Positions 52,075-60,915 of a stretch of DNA of 64,000 nucleotides are shown in pieces; the first letter of the stretch is position 1; every line of letters begins with the position of its first letter. The stretch is from NCBI GenBank assembly GCA_035944555.1, contig DASZAY010000008.1:124001-188000 (forward strand). Direction: 5' to 3'. Both the position numbers and the translations under genes were made by a program. Origin of the DNA: CADCWK01 sp035944555 (GTDB lineage: Bacteria; Chloroflexota; Chloroflexia; Thermomicrobiales; UBA6265). The notes below the pieces were generated by a model. It saw nothing but the letters and a program-made list of their open reading frames with translations. It was not told the DNA's origin and searched no databases.

Positions 52075-52318
52075 CAGGTTCTCCTCGTTTGGCCAGCGGA
52101 TATCAGACGTCGGCAGCGTAGCGCAGTGCCACGCCCGTCGCGCCCTACCTCACCCCTCGCCTTGTCCCGGTACAGAAACCTCCTGCTCCGCGCCTACCGG
52201 ATCCATCTCAGAGAAAATCTTGTCCGGGACCCGGAATGAGATGTGCATCGAATACTTCGGATCATGGCTACGAACGGCTCGTTGCCCTGTCCGGCGCCAC
52301 TACATGAGAGGACCCACC

Positions 52319-53317
52319 ATGCGCCCATACCAGGAGATCGACCGGTACCGCGAGCTGACCCAGATGCAGCAGTACCTCGTCCACGAGTTCATCGACGACT
52401 ACCACGACGGCGTGATGTCCCGGCGGGACATGATGCGCCGGATCATGCACATCACCGGCGGCGTCGCGGCAACGGCGACGATACTGACGACGATGGGTGT
52501 CCCCGTCGCATCGGCCCAGGACGGGACACCGGCCCCGCCGCCCACCCCAATCGCGCCGCAGAGTCCGCTATCGATCGCCGAGGACGACCTATCCGTTAGC
52601 GCGACCATGACGGCTTTCCCGGGCGCCGACGGCGCCGAGATCATGGCCTACGAGGTTCGTCCCGCCACGGGCACCGGGACTCCCGCCGCTACACCGGGAG
52701 CCGAGACCCTTCCCCTCGTCCTGATCTGTCACGAGAACCGCGGACTCACGCCCCACATCCGGGACGTCACCCGGCGCTGGGCGAGCAACGGCTACGTGGC
52801 CGTCGCGCTGGACTTGCTCAGCCGGGAAGGCGGCACGGAGGGAGTGGCCGACCCGGCCCAGATCCCGAGCATCCTCAGCGACGGCGACCCGAACCGCCAT
52901 GTCGGCGACTTCCAGGCCGCCATCGCCTACTACTCCGGTCAGCCGGGGGTCGACCCGGACCGGATCGGGATGAACGGCTTCTGCTTCGGAGGCGGCATCA
53001 CCTGGCGGACCGTCTGCGCCGCGCCGGAAATCCGCGTCGCAGCGCCCTACTACGGTCCGCCGCCGCCGCTGGAGGGCGTGCCCAATATCCAGGCTGCCGT
53101 GCTCGGCGTCTACGCCGAGGACCCGGAGGACTTCGCCAACAACGGCCGGGATGAGTTGGAGGCGGCGTTGAACGATGCCGGGACGACGTTCGAGATCCGG
53201 GTCTACCCCGGTACCGAGCACGCGTTCCACAACGACACCGGGCCACGCTACAACGCCGAGCAGGCCGCGACCGCCTGGCAGGACACGCTGGACTGGTTCG
53301 CCAGCCACCTCGCCTGA
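52319..53317 (+). CDS. Tat-exported dienelactone hydrolase-family protein
   Basis: This 332-residue alpha/beta hydrolase has a long N-terminal part containing a twin-arginine-like signal (SRRDMMRRIMHITGGVAATA), preceded by about 25 cytosolic residues. The catalytic cysteine is in GFCFGGG, the histidine in GTEHAFHND, and the acid probably in GVYAEDPED. ATG 52319 has a GAGAGGA site upstream. A linker Pro/Ala-rich segment separates the signal from the domain. The substrate is unknown. Confidence 0.83.
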   Translation: MRPYQEIDRYRELTQMQQYLVHEFIDDYHDGVMSRRDMMRRIMHITGGVAATATILTTMGVPVASAQDGTPAPPPTPIAPQSPLSIAEDDLSVSATMTAFPGADGAEIMAYEVRPATGTGTPAATPGAETLPLVLICHENRGLTPHIRDVTRRWASNGYVAVALDLLSREGGTEGVADPAQIPSILSDGDPNRHVGDFQAAIAYYSGQPGVDPDRIGMNGFCFGGGITWRTVCAAPEIRVAAPYYGPPPPLEGVPNIQAAVLGVYAEDPEDFANNGRDELEAALNDAGTTFEIRVYPGTEHAFHNDTGPRYNAEQAATAWQDTLDWFASHLA

Positions 53318-53336
53318 CCATTGATTCGCCAATGAC

Positions 53337-53375
53337 GACGAAGCGCCCGGGCAGTCGTTGCCCGGGCGCTTCGTC
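53337..53375. terminator. Bidirectional terminator
   Basis: A perfect 17-bp stem (53337-53353 with 53359-53375), containing GACGAAGCGCCCGGGCA, and a 5-nt loop lie between the convergent hydrolase gene and the membrane-protein gene ending at 53398. Confidence 0.9.
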
Positions 53376-53397
53376 CTCCCTCAGGTTTGCCGATCGG

Positions 53398-54069
53398 CTA
53401 CGGGAGCGGGACGACCTCGACGTCGTCCTCGATCGGGCCGCAGGGCCAGTTCGAGCGCGGCTCCCCGAAGCGGTCCGACAGGAAGGCTTCCAGGTCACAG
53501 CGGTCGCCGAGGGAGCCCTCACTACCGATCCCGATCGACGCGAGGTTGTAGGTGTGGCCGGTCGTCGTGGGAACCGGAGCCGTCCCGGCGACCGGCGTGG
53601 CAGCGTAGTAGGCGGTCGAGTCGAGCGACCCGCCCGGCCGGACTGGCGCTTCACTGCCATCCGGGTAGCGGTACGACCCGATCCCGTAGCCCGGCGAAGG
53701 TGACGGGCTCAACAGGCAGGCGACCCCGTTGGCATCGAAGGTCACCAGGCGCCGGTTGCCGTCGGTCCGCAGGTCATCGATGTCCTGGCCGCCTTCGCAA
53801 TCCCAGGCGACCACCAGCCAGCCGCTGTACGAGGCCGGTACGACGTAGTCGATGATGACCAACCGGGCCTCGAGGATCGGCCGGACGGCGATGACGAAGA
53901 TCAGGACCACCAGCAGTGTGATGCCGGAGTAGACCAGCAGCTTCCGGGTGAACGAAGGCGGCTCGGGTGGAGGACGCCGCCGCCCGGGGGAATCCGAGCC
54001 CTCGGCGGGGGACTGGGCAGGGGCAAGTTCCGGCTCGGGAGCCGGGGACCGATCGGTCGGCGCGGACAT
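53398..54069 (-). CDS. Single-pass membrane protein, possibly DUF6843-like
   Basis: This 223-residue protein has a 40-residue Pro/Ser-rich cytosolic tail, one helix (LLVYSGITLLVVLIFVIAV), and an exposed domain with VPASYSGWLVVAWDCEGG. The opening of that domain resembles DUF6843 proteins (a short Pro-x-x-Tyr-x-Gly-Trp motif), but I am not sure. Four cysteines lie in the outer part and may pair. It is a single gene ended by a bidirectional terminator. Confidence 0.6.
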   Translation of the reverse strand: MSAPTDRSPAPEPELAPAQSPAEGSDSPGRRRPPPEPPSFTRKLLVYSGITLLVVLIFVIAVRPILEARLVIIDYVVPASYSGWLVVAWDCEGGQDIDDLRTDGNRRLVTFDANGVACLLSPSPSPGYGIGSYRYPDGSEAPVRPGGSLDSTAYYAATPVAGTAPVPTTTGHTYNLASIGIGSEGSLGDRCDLEAFLSDRFGEPRSNWPCGPIEDDVEVVPLP

Positions 54070-54173
54070 CGACTATCCCTGGGGCGGGTGGCCACCGGAG
54101 CGGCCACGAAGAAGATCCGGTGAAGGATAGCCGGTGCCATGGCACCCAACCGTGCGCCGGCGCCCGATCGGAC

Positions 54174-55784
54174 CTAGAGCGTGGCCCCAAGGATCCACGG
54201 GTTGTACTCCTCCTCGCCCAGCCCCTGCGCCTCGCTCTTGCTCTGCTTGCCCGACGCTACGGCAAGGATCTCCTCGAAGATCTCCGCGCCGACCGCTTCC
54301 AGCGACACCCCGTCCAGCACCCGGCCGGCGTTGATGTCCATGTCCGGCTCCTGCTTGCGGAACAGCTCGGAGTTGGTCGCGACCTTGATGCTCGGCGACG
54401 GCTTGAACCCGAACGCTGACCCGCGACCGGTCGTGAAGACGACCACCTGGCAGCCCCCCGCGACCTGTCCCGTGGCGGAGACCGGGTCGAAGCCGGGGGT
54501 GTCCATATGGACGAACCCCTTCTCCGTGACGCGCTCGGCGTACTTCACGACCTGCGTCATCGGCGTCGAACCGGCCTTGGCGATGGCGCCCAGCGACTTC
54601 TCATAGATTGTCGTCAGGCCGCCCAGCTTGTTGCCGGGTGAGGGATTGTTGTCGATGCTCGCGCCGTGCATCGCGGTGTAGCGCTCCCACCAGTGGATGC
54701 AGTCGATCAGCTTCTCACCGACCTCCGGGCTGACGGCCCGGCGGGTGAGCAGGTGCTCGCCGCCGTAGACCTCGCTGGTCTCGCCGAGGACGACCGTCCC
54801 GCCCTGCCGGACGATCATGTCGCAGGCGACACCGAGTGCCGGGTTGGCCGTCACGCCCGACCAGCTATCCGACCCGCCGCACTGGAGCGCGACCATCAGG
54901 TCGCTGACCGGGGACGGCTGGCGCTCGACCTGGTTGGCGATCGGCAACAGGTCCTCGACGGCGCGGATGCCCGCCTCGACCGTCTTCTCGAACCCGCCGT
55001 CCTCCTGGATCGTCAGGACCAGCGGTCGCGACCCGTCCGCGCTGGCCTCGGCCAACCCCGTCGCGTCGATCATCTCCTCGGGCTGGTTGGTCTCGCAGCC
55101 CAGCGACAGGATCACGTAGCCACCGACGTTCGGGTGGTTGACCATGCCGGCCTGCGTTCGCTGGAGCGTGAACAGGGCCTCGGAGCCGTGGTGGGCGCCG
55201 CAACCGCCCTTGGTGGGGAAGCCGATCACTCCGTCGACGTTCGGGTAGGCATCGAGCTTGCCCGGCTGGCGGAAGTGGTCCACGACCCGCCGCGTCGCCG
55301 TCGACGAGCAGTTCACCGAGGCCAGCACGGCGACGAAGTTCCGGGTGCCGACCCGGCCGTCGTGACGCCGGAAGCCCATGAAGGTGCGCCGCTCGGCCTC
55401 GGGGACGTACTCGACCGGAGTGACTTCTGACCCGATGGCGTACATCTCCGACCGGTCGAAGTCCCGGACCGCCAGGTTCTGCGTGTGGACGTGCTGCCCG
55501 CGGGCGATCGGCTGGGTGGCGAAGCCGATGATCTGTCCGTACCGGCGGATCGGCTCGCCCTCGGGGATGTCGACGAGGGCGAACTTGTGGCCCGGCGGGA
55601 TCACGCCGTGGGTCTCGACGTCGTCCCGGCCGTAGGGCAGGGCGGTCAGCGCCGTCCGCGGGACGAGCGGCTGCTTGGCGATCCCGATGTTGTCGGCCGG
55701 GTTGAGCACGACCGCGACGTCGTTGAACGTGATGGGGGCGCGGGAGCGCGCCTGGACCTGGAGACCGCCGACCGTTCTCGCCAT
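54174..55784 (-). CDS. UxaA-family altronate/galactarate dehydratase-like enzyme
   Basis: This 536-residue enzyme has an N-terminal SAF domain (residues about 20-110) and the UxaA core, with GRVGTRNFVAVLASVNCSSTA and GGCGAHHGSEALFTLQRT. UxaA enzymes dehydrate sugar acids such as altronate, galactarate or fuconate. ATG 55784 follows GAAGGGGAG and drops a low-quality upstream extension. It lies in an apparent sugar-acid gene set with the SDR and the fucosidase on the same strand; fuconate is a candidate substrate by inference. Confidence 0.83.
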   Translation of the reverse strand: MARTVGGLQVQARSRAPITFNDVAVVLNPADNIGIAKQPLVPRTALTALPYGRDDVETHGVIPPGHKFALVDIPEGEPIRRYGQIIGFATQPIARGQHVHTQNLAVRDFDRSEMYAIGSEVTPVEYVPEAERRTFMGFRRHDGRVGTRNFVAVLASVNCSSTATRRVVDHFRQPGKLDAYPNVDGVIGFPTKGGCGAHHGSEALFTLQRTQAGMVNHPNVGGYVILSLGCETNQPEEMIDATGLAEASADGSRPLVLTIQEDGGFEKTVEAGIRAVEDLLPIANQVERQPSPVSDLMVALQCGGSDSWSGVTANPALGVACDMIVRQGGTVVLGETSEVYGGEHLLTRRAVSPEVGEKLIDCIHWWERYTAMHGASIDNNPSPGNKLGGLTTIYEKSLGAIAKAGSTPMTQVVKYAERVTEKGFVHMDTPGFDPVSATGQVAGGCQVVVFTTGRGSAFGFKPSPSIKVATNSELFRKQEPDMDINAGRVLDGVSLEAVGAEIFEEILAVASGKQSKSEAQGLGEEEYNPWILGATL

Positions 55785-55869
55785 GATGGTGCTCCCCTTC
55801 GGGTAGGTGTGACGCTGTGTTCCGGATGACGTCCAGTATGGGCGAGACGGGGCGCAGGTTCGAGGGGTG

Positions 55870-56652
55870 TCAGCGAGCGGTCCACCCGCCGTCGAGGACC
55901 ATCTGCGCGCCGGTGACGTAGCCGGCCTCGTCGGAGGCGAGGTAGAGCGCCATCGGAGCGATGTCGTCTGGCCGCCCCATCCGCCCGATCGGCTGGCGGG
56001 CATGGAGGGTGGCGCGGGTCGCCTCCTCCTCACCGGCGTGGTACCGCTTGAGATATCCGTCGACGAATGGCGTCTCGACCGTGCCGGGACAGATGCAGTT
56101 GCAGCGCACTCCCCGGTCGACGTAGTCCATCGCGACGGACTGGGTCATCGAGATCACTGCTCCCTTGGTCGCGCCGTAGGCAAACCGACGCGGCACGGCG
56201 ATCTGCCCGGCGACAGAGGCCATGTTGACGATCGCGCCGCCCTGGGGCTCCTGCGCGACCATCTGCTCCACGGCCGCCTTGGATCCGTTGTAGACGCCGT
56301 CGACATTGACCCGGATCAACCGGGCGAAGTCGTCCGGCTCGGTCTCGGTGACGCTCCCGACCAGCCCGATCCCGGCGTTGTTGACCATCACGTCCAGCCG
56401 CCCGTGCCCGGCGACGACCGCGGCCACGCCCTCCCGGACCGACGCAAGGTCAGTGACGTCCATCCGGACGAACGAGGCGGTCCCACCGGCGTCGGCGATC
56501 TCCGCGGCAACGGCTTCACCCGCCTCCTGGTTGAGGTCACCGACCCAGACGGCGGCGCCATGCTCGGCGTAGAGCAACGCGATCGCCCGCCCGATACCCG
56601 ACCCGGCCCCCGTGACCAGCGCCGACTTGCCTGAAAGATCGAACAGCATCAC
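55870..56652 (-). CDS. Short-chain dehydrogenase, 2-keto-3-deoxy-L-fuconate dehydrogenase-like
   Basis: This 260-residue SDR has TGAGSGIG for cofactor binding, NNAG, and the active-site Ser...Tyr-x3-Lys in the FAYGATKGA segment. Its C-terminal half, VRCNCICPGTVETPFVDGYL with HARQPIGRMGRP, strongly recalls enzymes of the non-phosphorylative fucose pathway. The adjacent UxaA gene and the fucosidase support a role in fucose or a related deoxy sugar. The gene begins 31 bp behind the cyclase stop. Confidence 0.83.
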   Translation of the reverse strand: MMLFDLSGKSALVTGAGSGIGRAIALLYAEHGAAVWVGDLNQEAGEAVAAEIADAGGTASFVRMDVTDLASVREGVAAVVAGHGRLDVMVNNAGIGLVGSVTETEPDDFARLIRVNVDGVYNGSKAAVEQMVAQEPQGGAIVNMASVAGQIAVPRRFAYGATKGAVISMTQSVAMDYVDRGVRCNCICPGTVETPFVDGYLKRYHAGEEEATRATLHARQPIGRMGRPDDIAPMALYLASDEAGYVTGAQMVLDGGWTAR

Positions 56653-56683
56653 GTCTCTCCTCTAGCCAAGCGCCCGGCGACGG

Positions 56684-57562
56684 TCAAATCACCGCGACCG
56701 GCCGAATCCACGACCCCGTCGCGCCCCGGATCTTCAGCGGGAGCGCGCAGAACAGGAACTCACTCGTCCCGGCATCGCGCAGCCCTTCCAGGTCCAGCCA
56801 CTCCAGCAGGTGGACGCCGCGCCGGTAGAGCAGTTCGCCGTGGAGGTGCCGCCCCCAATCGCGGGTGGGATTCGGCTCCACGCTGGGGTTGTCCGCCCCA
56901 AGCACGGCCACCCCCTGCTCGTACAGCCAGATGCCGGCGTCGACCCCGAGGCCCGGGTTGGCGCCGGCCCATTTCGATGGGTCGTCATAGTCGCGCATCT
57001 TGCCGGTGCGAATCAGCACGGCATCGCCGGAATGAATGGCCAACCGGCGGCGGTCCAGTGCTAATTGGACCTCATCCAGCCCGATCTCGGTCTCGCCGGG
57101 CAACTGATCGACGCCCCGGTCGCTGGCGATATCGAGCAGGACGCCCCGCGTCATCACCGGCCCGACCGTCTCCATCCCGGCGTGGGTCCAGCCGAAGTCG
57201 CGCTCATGCTCGGCCGCCGTTCCGCCGCCGTAGACCCGCCCGTCAAGCTGGACATGGCAGAAGGCATCGAAGTGCGACCCGACGTGCGGCGTTCCCTGGA
57301 TGAGTTCGGTCGAGAAGGTCGTCTCACCCATGCCGCCGTCGCGGGCCAGGTCGGTTGTCGTCCGGTGGCGGAGCACCTGGAACGGGGCGAAGGTGTCGTC
57401 CTGCCCCCGGCCCTTGGGCATGTCCCGGCTAAGGACGGAGCCGAGGTCGATCGTCTGGCCCCGCTTCGGGATGGTGAGGGCGGCGAGTGTGACCTCCGGA
57501 GTGATGCGGTGGAGGGCGCCCAGCGGCTGCGTCTCGACCTGGTCGGGATGGGGTTCTGGCAT
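56684..57562 (-). CDS. Cyclase-family (kynurenine formamidase-like) metal hydrolase
   Basis: This 292-residue protein carries the cyclase motif H-x-G-S-H-x-D as HVGSHFDAFCHVQ. Such enzymes hydrolyse amides or lactones. Here it may act as a sugar lactonase in the catabolic set, but that is inference. A tandem seven-base repeat lies 18 bp upstream of its ATG and a BIME-like element further upstream. Confidence 0.8.
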   Translation of the reverse strand: MPEPHPDQVETQPLGALHRITPEVTLAALTIPKRGQTIDLGSVLSRDMPKGRGQDDTFAPFQVLRHRTTTDLARDGGMGETTFSTELIQGTPHVGSHFDAFCHVQLDGRVYGGGTAAEHERDFGWTHAGMETVGPVMTRGVLLDIASDRGVDQLPGETEIGLDEVQLALDRRRLAIHSGDAVLIRTGKMRDYDDPSKWAGANPGLGVDAGIWLYEQGVAVLGADNPSVEPNPTRDWGRHLHGELLYRRGVHLLEWLDLEGLRDAGTSEFLFCALPLKIRGATGSWIRPVAVI

Positions 57563-57579
57563 GGGTGGTAGTGCCTCAG

Positions 57580-57619
57580 GGTCGGTGGTCGGTGGTCGGT
57601 GGTCGGTGGTCGGTGGTCA
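57580..57619. repeat. Tandem repeat of GGTCGGT
   Basis: Five exact copies of the 7-mer GGTCGGT (57580-57614) plus a partial copy GGTCA lie just upstream of the cyclase start on its promoter side. A multiple-of-seven copy change would shift promoter spacing, so it could vary. Confidence 0.9.
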
Positions 57620-57636
57620 CCTTGCCACGGCGCCTT

Positions 57637-57803
57637 CCCGGGGATGAATCCCCGGGCAAAGGGACAGACGGTTGGCCGTAAACGGCCATTGGGTCAGGGG
57701 TCCTACCCTGGAACCGAGACGTAGAGTCCTTTTGCGCGATACGAAGCACTACACCCGGCACGGGCGAATCTACGTTCCTCAGCCCGGGGATTCATCCCCG
57801 GGC
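57637..57803. repeat. BIME/REP-like element with inverted terminal palindromes
   Basis: Each end is a hairpin, CCCGGGGATGAATCCCCGGG at 57637-57656 and its exact reverse complement at 57783-57802. The second copy is extended by one base on each side. The 126-bp interior contains GGCCGT-AA-ACGGCC. Two REP-like hairpins in opposite orientation are the standard mobile-BIME layout. No transposase lies nearby. Confidence 0.8.
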
Positions 57804-57837
57804 CACCTGGGTCTGCGCGTCTTATACCGCCCATGTC

Positions 57838-59229
57838 CTACCCGGCCGTCGTGTCCTCCGGCTGCGGACTGATCCGGATACTGTGCGCCGCCGATTCCGC
57901 CAGGCCTTCCGGCACGACGATCGTCATTGCCGACCCCTCCTGCCGCCACTCGACCGGCTGGCCGGTCGCGAGCAATGTCACCTCGGCACCGTCCGCCGCG
58001 GTCAGACCGTCGATCCGGTGTGAACCGGGGTTGGGCTGGCCGAGGAACGTCGCGTAGAGCGCGTCCGGCTTCTGCGTGAAGCGGATATCGCCACCGGCAT
58101 CCGTCTTCGCCTCGGCCCGTACCCATGGGCGCGTCCCGTGGATCGCCTCGCCGTTGGCGTCAAGCCAGGCACCGGTCGCCAGCAACCGGTCGACCTGCTC
58201 GGGCTGGAGGCGGGCATCGCCCATTGGCCCGGTGTTCAGGAGCAGGTTGCCGTTCTTGCTGACCACGTCGACGAGCAGCTTGATGATCGCGTCGGCGGAG
58301 AGGAACGAGCGGGCATCCTCCATCCGGTTGTAGCCGAACGAGAACCCGATCCCACGGCAGGTCTCCCACTTGGTCGGCCGGATCTCCGCAAAGCTCGTGT
58401 ACTCCGGCGTCTCGATGTCGTAAGGCGGATCGGTGCGCTTGCCACCATCGACACTCTTCTGCGTGAAGCGATCGTTGATCAGCCCGTCCGGGACGGCGGC
58501 GTAGTAGTCCCCGAACAGCCGGTCGAGGTCGGCGCCGGCCGGGTAGGAGATGTCGTTCCACATCAGCGCCGGCTGGTAACGCTCGGTCAACTCCCGCCAG
58601 TGGGCGTCGGCGTAGGCGATGTACTCCGGCGACTCCGGATTGGACCCCTGGACGTCGTGCTGCGTCCTGACGACCTGGGGCTTGAAGGTCCAGTCGATCC
58701 CCCCCGAGTAGTACGTCCCGAAACGCAACCCGGCGGCGTTGGTGGCGTCGTTCAGCTCGCCGACCAGGTCGCGCCGCGGGTGATAGTCGCCGTGGAGTGG
58801 GTTCGGGACGGCGGACGGCCAGAGCCGGTAGCCATCGTGGTGCTTGGTCGTCGGGATGACGTAGCGGGCACCGGCGCGGCGGAACACATCCACCCACTCG
58901 GCCGGGTCCCACGTCGCCAGCCCCGCCTCGAAGGGCTCTCGGAAGTCCTCGTACCGCACATTGGCGCCGTAGTGCTCGGCGTGCCAGCGGGCGGTGCTGG
59001 AGCCGGGGATCTGCATGGTGTTCCAATACCACTCGGCGTAGGCGTTCTCGGCGAACCAGACATCCCAGTCACCAGCGGCACTGACGTCATGGAGGGTCCG
59101 GCTGGCGGGCGCGAAGCCGGGAACCGAGTACAGGCCCCAGTGGATGAAGATGCCGAACTTGGCATCGGTGTACCACTGCGGCGTGGGTCGGCCCGACGTG
59201 TTGGGCTGGTCGTGCTCGACGATGACCAA
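57838..59229 (-). CDS. Alpha-L-fucosidase (GH29)
   Basis: This 463-residue enzyme removes terminal alpha-L-fucose. N-terminal WYTDAKFGIFIHWGLYSVPG and the TTKHHDGYRLW segment are hallmarks of GH29, and the nucleophile is the Asp in ALMWNDISYP. There is no signal peptide, so it is likely cytosolic. The start is TTG 59229 after AGGGAGGA; no ATG fits. The C-terminal 130 residues are an extra beta domain. It lies beside UxaA and SDR genes, which supports use of fucose released inside the cell. Confidence 0.9.
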   Translation of the reverse strand: MVIVEHDQPNTSGRPTPQWYTDAKFGIFIHWGLYSVPGFAPASRTLHDVSAAGDWDVWFAENAYAEWYWNTMQIPGSSTARWHAEHYGANVRYEDFREPFEAGLATWDPAEWVDVFRRAGARYVIPTTKHHDGYRLWPSAVPNPLHGDYHPRRDLVGELNDATNAAGLRFGTYYSGGIDWTFKPQVVRTQHDVQGSNPESPEYIAYADAHWRELTERYQPALMWNDISYPAGADLDRLFGDYYAAVPDGLINDRFTQKSVDGGKRTDPPYDIETPEYTSFAEIRPTKWETCRGIGFSFGYNRMEDARSFLSADAIIKLLVDVVSKNGNLLLNTGPMGDARLQPEQVDRLLATGAWLDANGEAIHGTRPWVRAEAKTDAGGDIRFTQKPDALYATFLGQPNPGSHRIDGLTAADGAEVTLLATGQPVEWRQEGSAMTIVVPEGLAESAAHSIRISPQPEDTTAG

Positions 59230-59369
59230 GGCGATCCGTCCTCCCTGTCAGCGGAAATCGGGTCACCCTGCGGCGCCCGGGGCTGCCCGGCACGGTATCG
59301 CCTGCGGCCGGTGGGCGCAACCGACTCCCCTCGCCCGTCCCCGGGCATGTCAGCCCAACACGGCAAGCG

Positions 59370-59394
59370 GCCCCGGAGCATGTTGCCCCGGGGC
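59370..59394 (-). terminator. Terminator behind the BNR/ubiquitin-like operon
   Basis: GCCCCGG (59370-59376) and CCGGGGC (59388-59394) form a 7-bp stem that can extend with weaker pairs. It lies 30 bp past the stop of the ubiquitin-like gene. Confidence 0.5.
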
Positions 59395-59423
59395 TGGTCG
59401 ATCACCTGGTCCTGTTGCCTGGC

Positions 59424-59750
59424 TCAGCCGCCGGCGATGGCGCCGATCACCCAGAACGGCTCGGTGCCTTGCTGGACCGCGTCGGGCAGCGGGTCGTCCA
59501 TCGGCTCGTGGGACAGGTCCTGCTCCAGGGCGAAGAAGCGGACCATCGGCCGGCGGGCGTAGGTTCGCTGGTCACGCAGGGTGCCGCGCAGCATCGGATA
59601 GGCGGCCTCAACGGCGTCCAACACCGACCGCTGGGTGACGGGACCGTCGACTGGGACTGCGAACTCCCGGCCGACCCCGGCAAGCGCACGCAGGTGGGCC
59701 GGCAGCTTCACGCGGATCATGCTCGCCGGGGCGATGGGCTCCGCGCTCAT
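59424..59750 (-). CDS. MoaD/ubiquitin-like protein with C-terminal Gly-Gly
   Basis: This 108-residue protein has the beta-grasp pattern of MoaD/ThiS proteins, with VKLPAHLRALAGVGREFAV and the DAVEAAYPMLRGTLRD helix. It ends VIGAIAGG, so the mature C-terminal Gly-Gly that is adenylated by E1-like enzymes is present. Its ATG overlaps the BNR stop as ATGA. No MoaE, MoeB or E1-like gene is in the window. It could be a sulfur carrier or a protein modifier; pairing with a BNR protein is unusual but recurs in other genomes in my memory. Confidence 0.82.
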   Translation of the reverse strand: MSAEPIAPASMIRVKLPAHLRALAGVGREFAVPVDGPVTQRSVLDAVEAAYPMLRGTLRDQRTYARRPMVRFFALEQDLSHEPMDDPLPDAVQQGTEPFWVIGAIAGG

Positions 59751-60862
59751 GGCAGCGTCTGCACTTCCACCGACAGCACCCGCGGCAGGTCGTGAACGAT
59801 CGTCTGCCAGGTGTCGCCGGAATCTGGGGAGACATAGACCTGCCCGCCCGTGGTCCCGAAGTAGACCCCGCACGACGGCAGCCGGTCGATCGCCATCGCG
59901 TCCCGCAGGATGTTGACGTAGCAGTTCTCCTGCGGCAGCCCGTCGGTCAGCGCCTCCCAGTCGTTCCCACCGCCGCGTGACCGGTAGACGCGCAGCTTGC
60001 CTTCCGGCGGGAAGTGGTGCTCGTCGCTGGTGATCGGCACGACATAGACCGTCTCTGGCTCGTGGGCATGGACGCCGATCGGAAAGCCGAAATCGCTCGG
60101 CAGGTTGCCACTGACCTCGTGCCATTGCCCGCCGGCGTCGTCCGACCGCATCACGTCCCAGTGCTTCTGCATGAACAGCGTGTCCGGGCGGGACGGATGC
60201 ATGGCCAGGTTGTGGACGCAGTGACCGACCTCCGCGTCCTCATCGGGGATGTAGCTGGAGCGCAGTCCCTTGTTGATCGGCAGCCAGGTCTCGCCGCCGT
60301 CGTCCGAGCGGAAGGCGCCGGCGGCCGAGATGGCGACGACGATCCGGTTCGGGTCGGTCGGGTGGAGCAGGATCGTGTGCAGGCAGAGTCCGCCCGCACC
60401 CGGCTGCCAGCTGTTGCCTGTCGTGTGGGTCCGTAGTCCCGAAAGCTCCTGCCACGTCTGCCCGCCATCGGTCGACCGGAACAGGGCCGCATCCTCGACA
60501 CCGGCGTAGACCGTGTCAACGTCGTGCGGTGACGGTTCCAGGTGCCAGACGCGACGGAAGTCCCACGGGTGTGGCGTTCCGTCGTACCACTGGTGGGTGC
60601 CCGGCACGCCGTCGTAGGCGAACGCATTGCCGACCGTCTGCCAGGTCTGCCCGCCATCGTCGGACCGGTGCATGATCTGGCCGAACCAGTCACTGGACTG
60701 CCCGGCGTAGATCCGGTTGGGATCGACCGGTGAGGCCTTGATGTGGAAGACCTCCATACCGGGGAAGATCGGTGGGGAGACCGCCCACTCCTGCCGCGCC
60801 TCATCGGAGGTCAGAACGAACCCACCCTTGGTCGTGCCGACCAGTACTCGCACGCCACTCAT
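59747..60862 (-). CDS. BNR-repeat (sialidase-like beta-propeller) protein
   Basis: This 371-residue beta-propeller protein has at least four Asp-box repeats: RSDDGGQTW, RSTDGGQTW, RSDDGGETW and SPDSGDTW. It has no signal peptide, so it is likely cytosolic and not a classical secreted sialidase. The catalytic Arg triad of sialidases is not recognised. It begins 47 bp behind a promoter shared with the MBL gene. Its stop overlaps the ubiquitin-like gene, so both proteins are made together. Confidence 0.85.
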   Translation of the reverse strand: MSGVRVLVGTTKGGFVLTSDEARQEWAVSPPIFPGMEVFHIKASPVDPNRIYAGQSSDWFGQIMHRSDDGGQTWQTVGNAFAYDGVPGTHQWYDGTPHPWDFRRVWHLEPSPHDVDTVYAGVEDAALFRSTDGGQTWQELSGLRTHTTGNSWQPGAGGLCLHTILLHPTDPNRIVVAISAAGAFRSDDGGETWLPINKGLRSSYIPDEDAEVGHCVHNLAMHPSRPDTLFMQKHWDVMRSDDAGGQWHEVSGNLPSDFGFPIGVHAHEPETVYVVPITSDEHHFPPEGKLRVYRSRGGGNDWEALTDGLPQENCYVNILRDAMAIDRLPSCGVYFGTTGGQVYVSPDSGDTWQTIVHDLPRVLSVEVQTLP

Positions 60863-60915
60863 GACTTTCCCTCCCGGACCTGAGCTGCTCGATACGCACG
60901 TCAGTGTACGTACAG

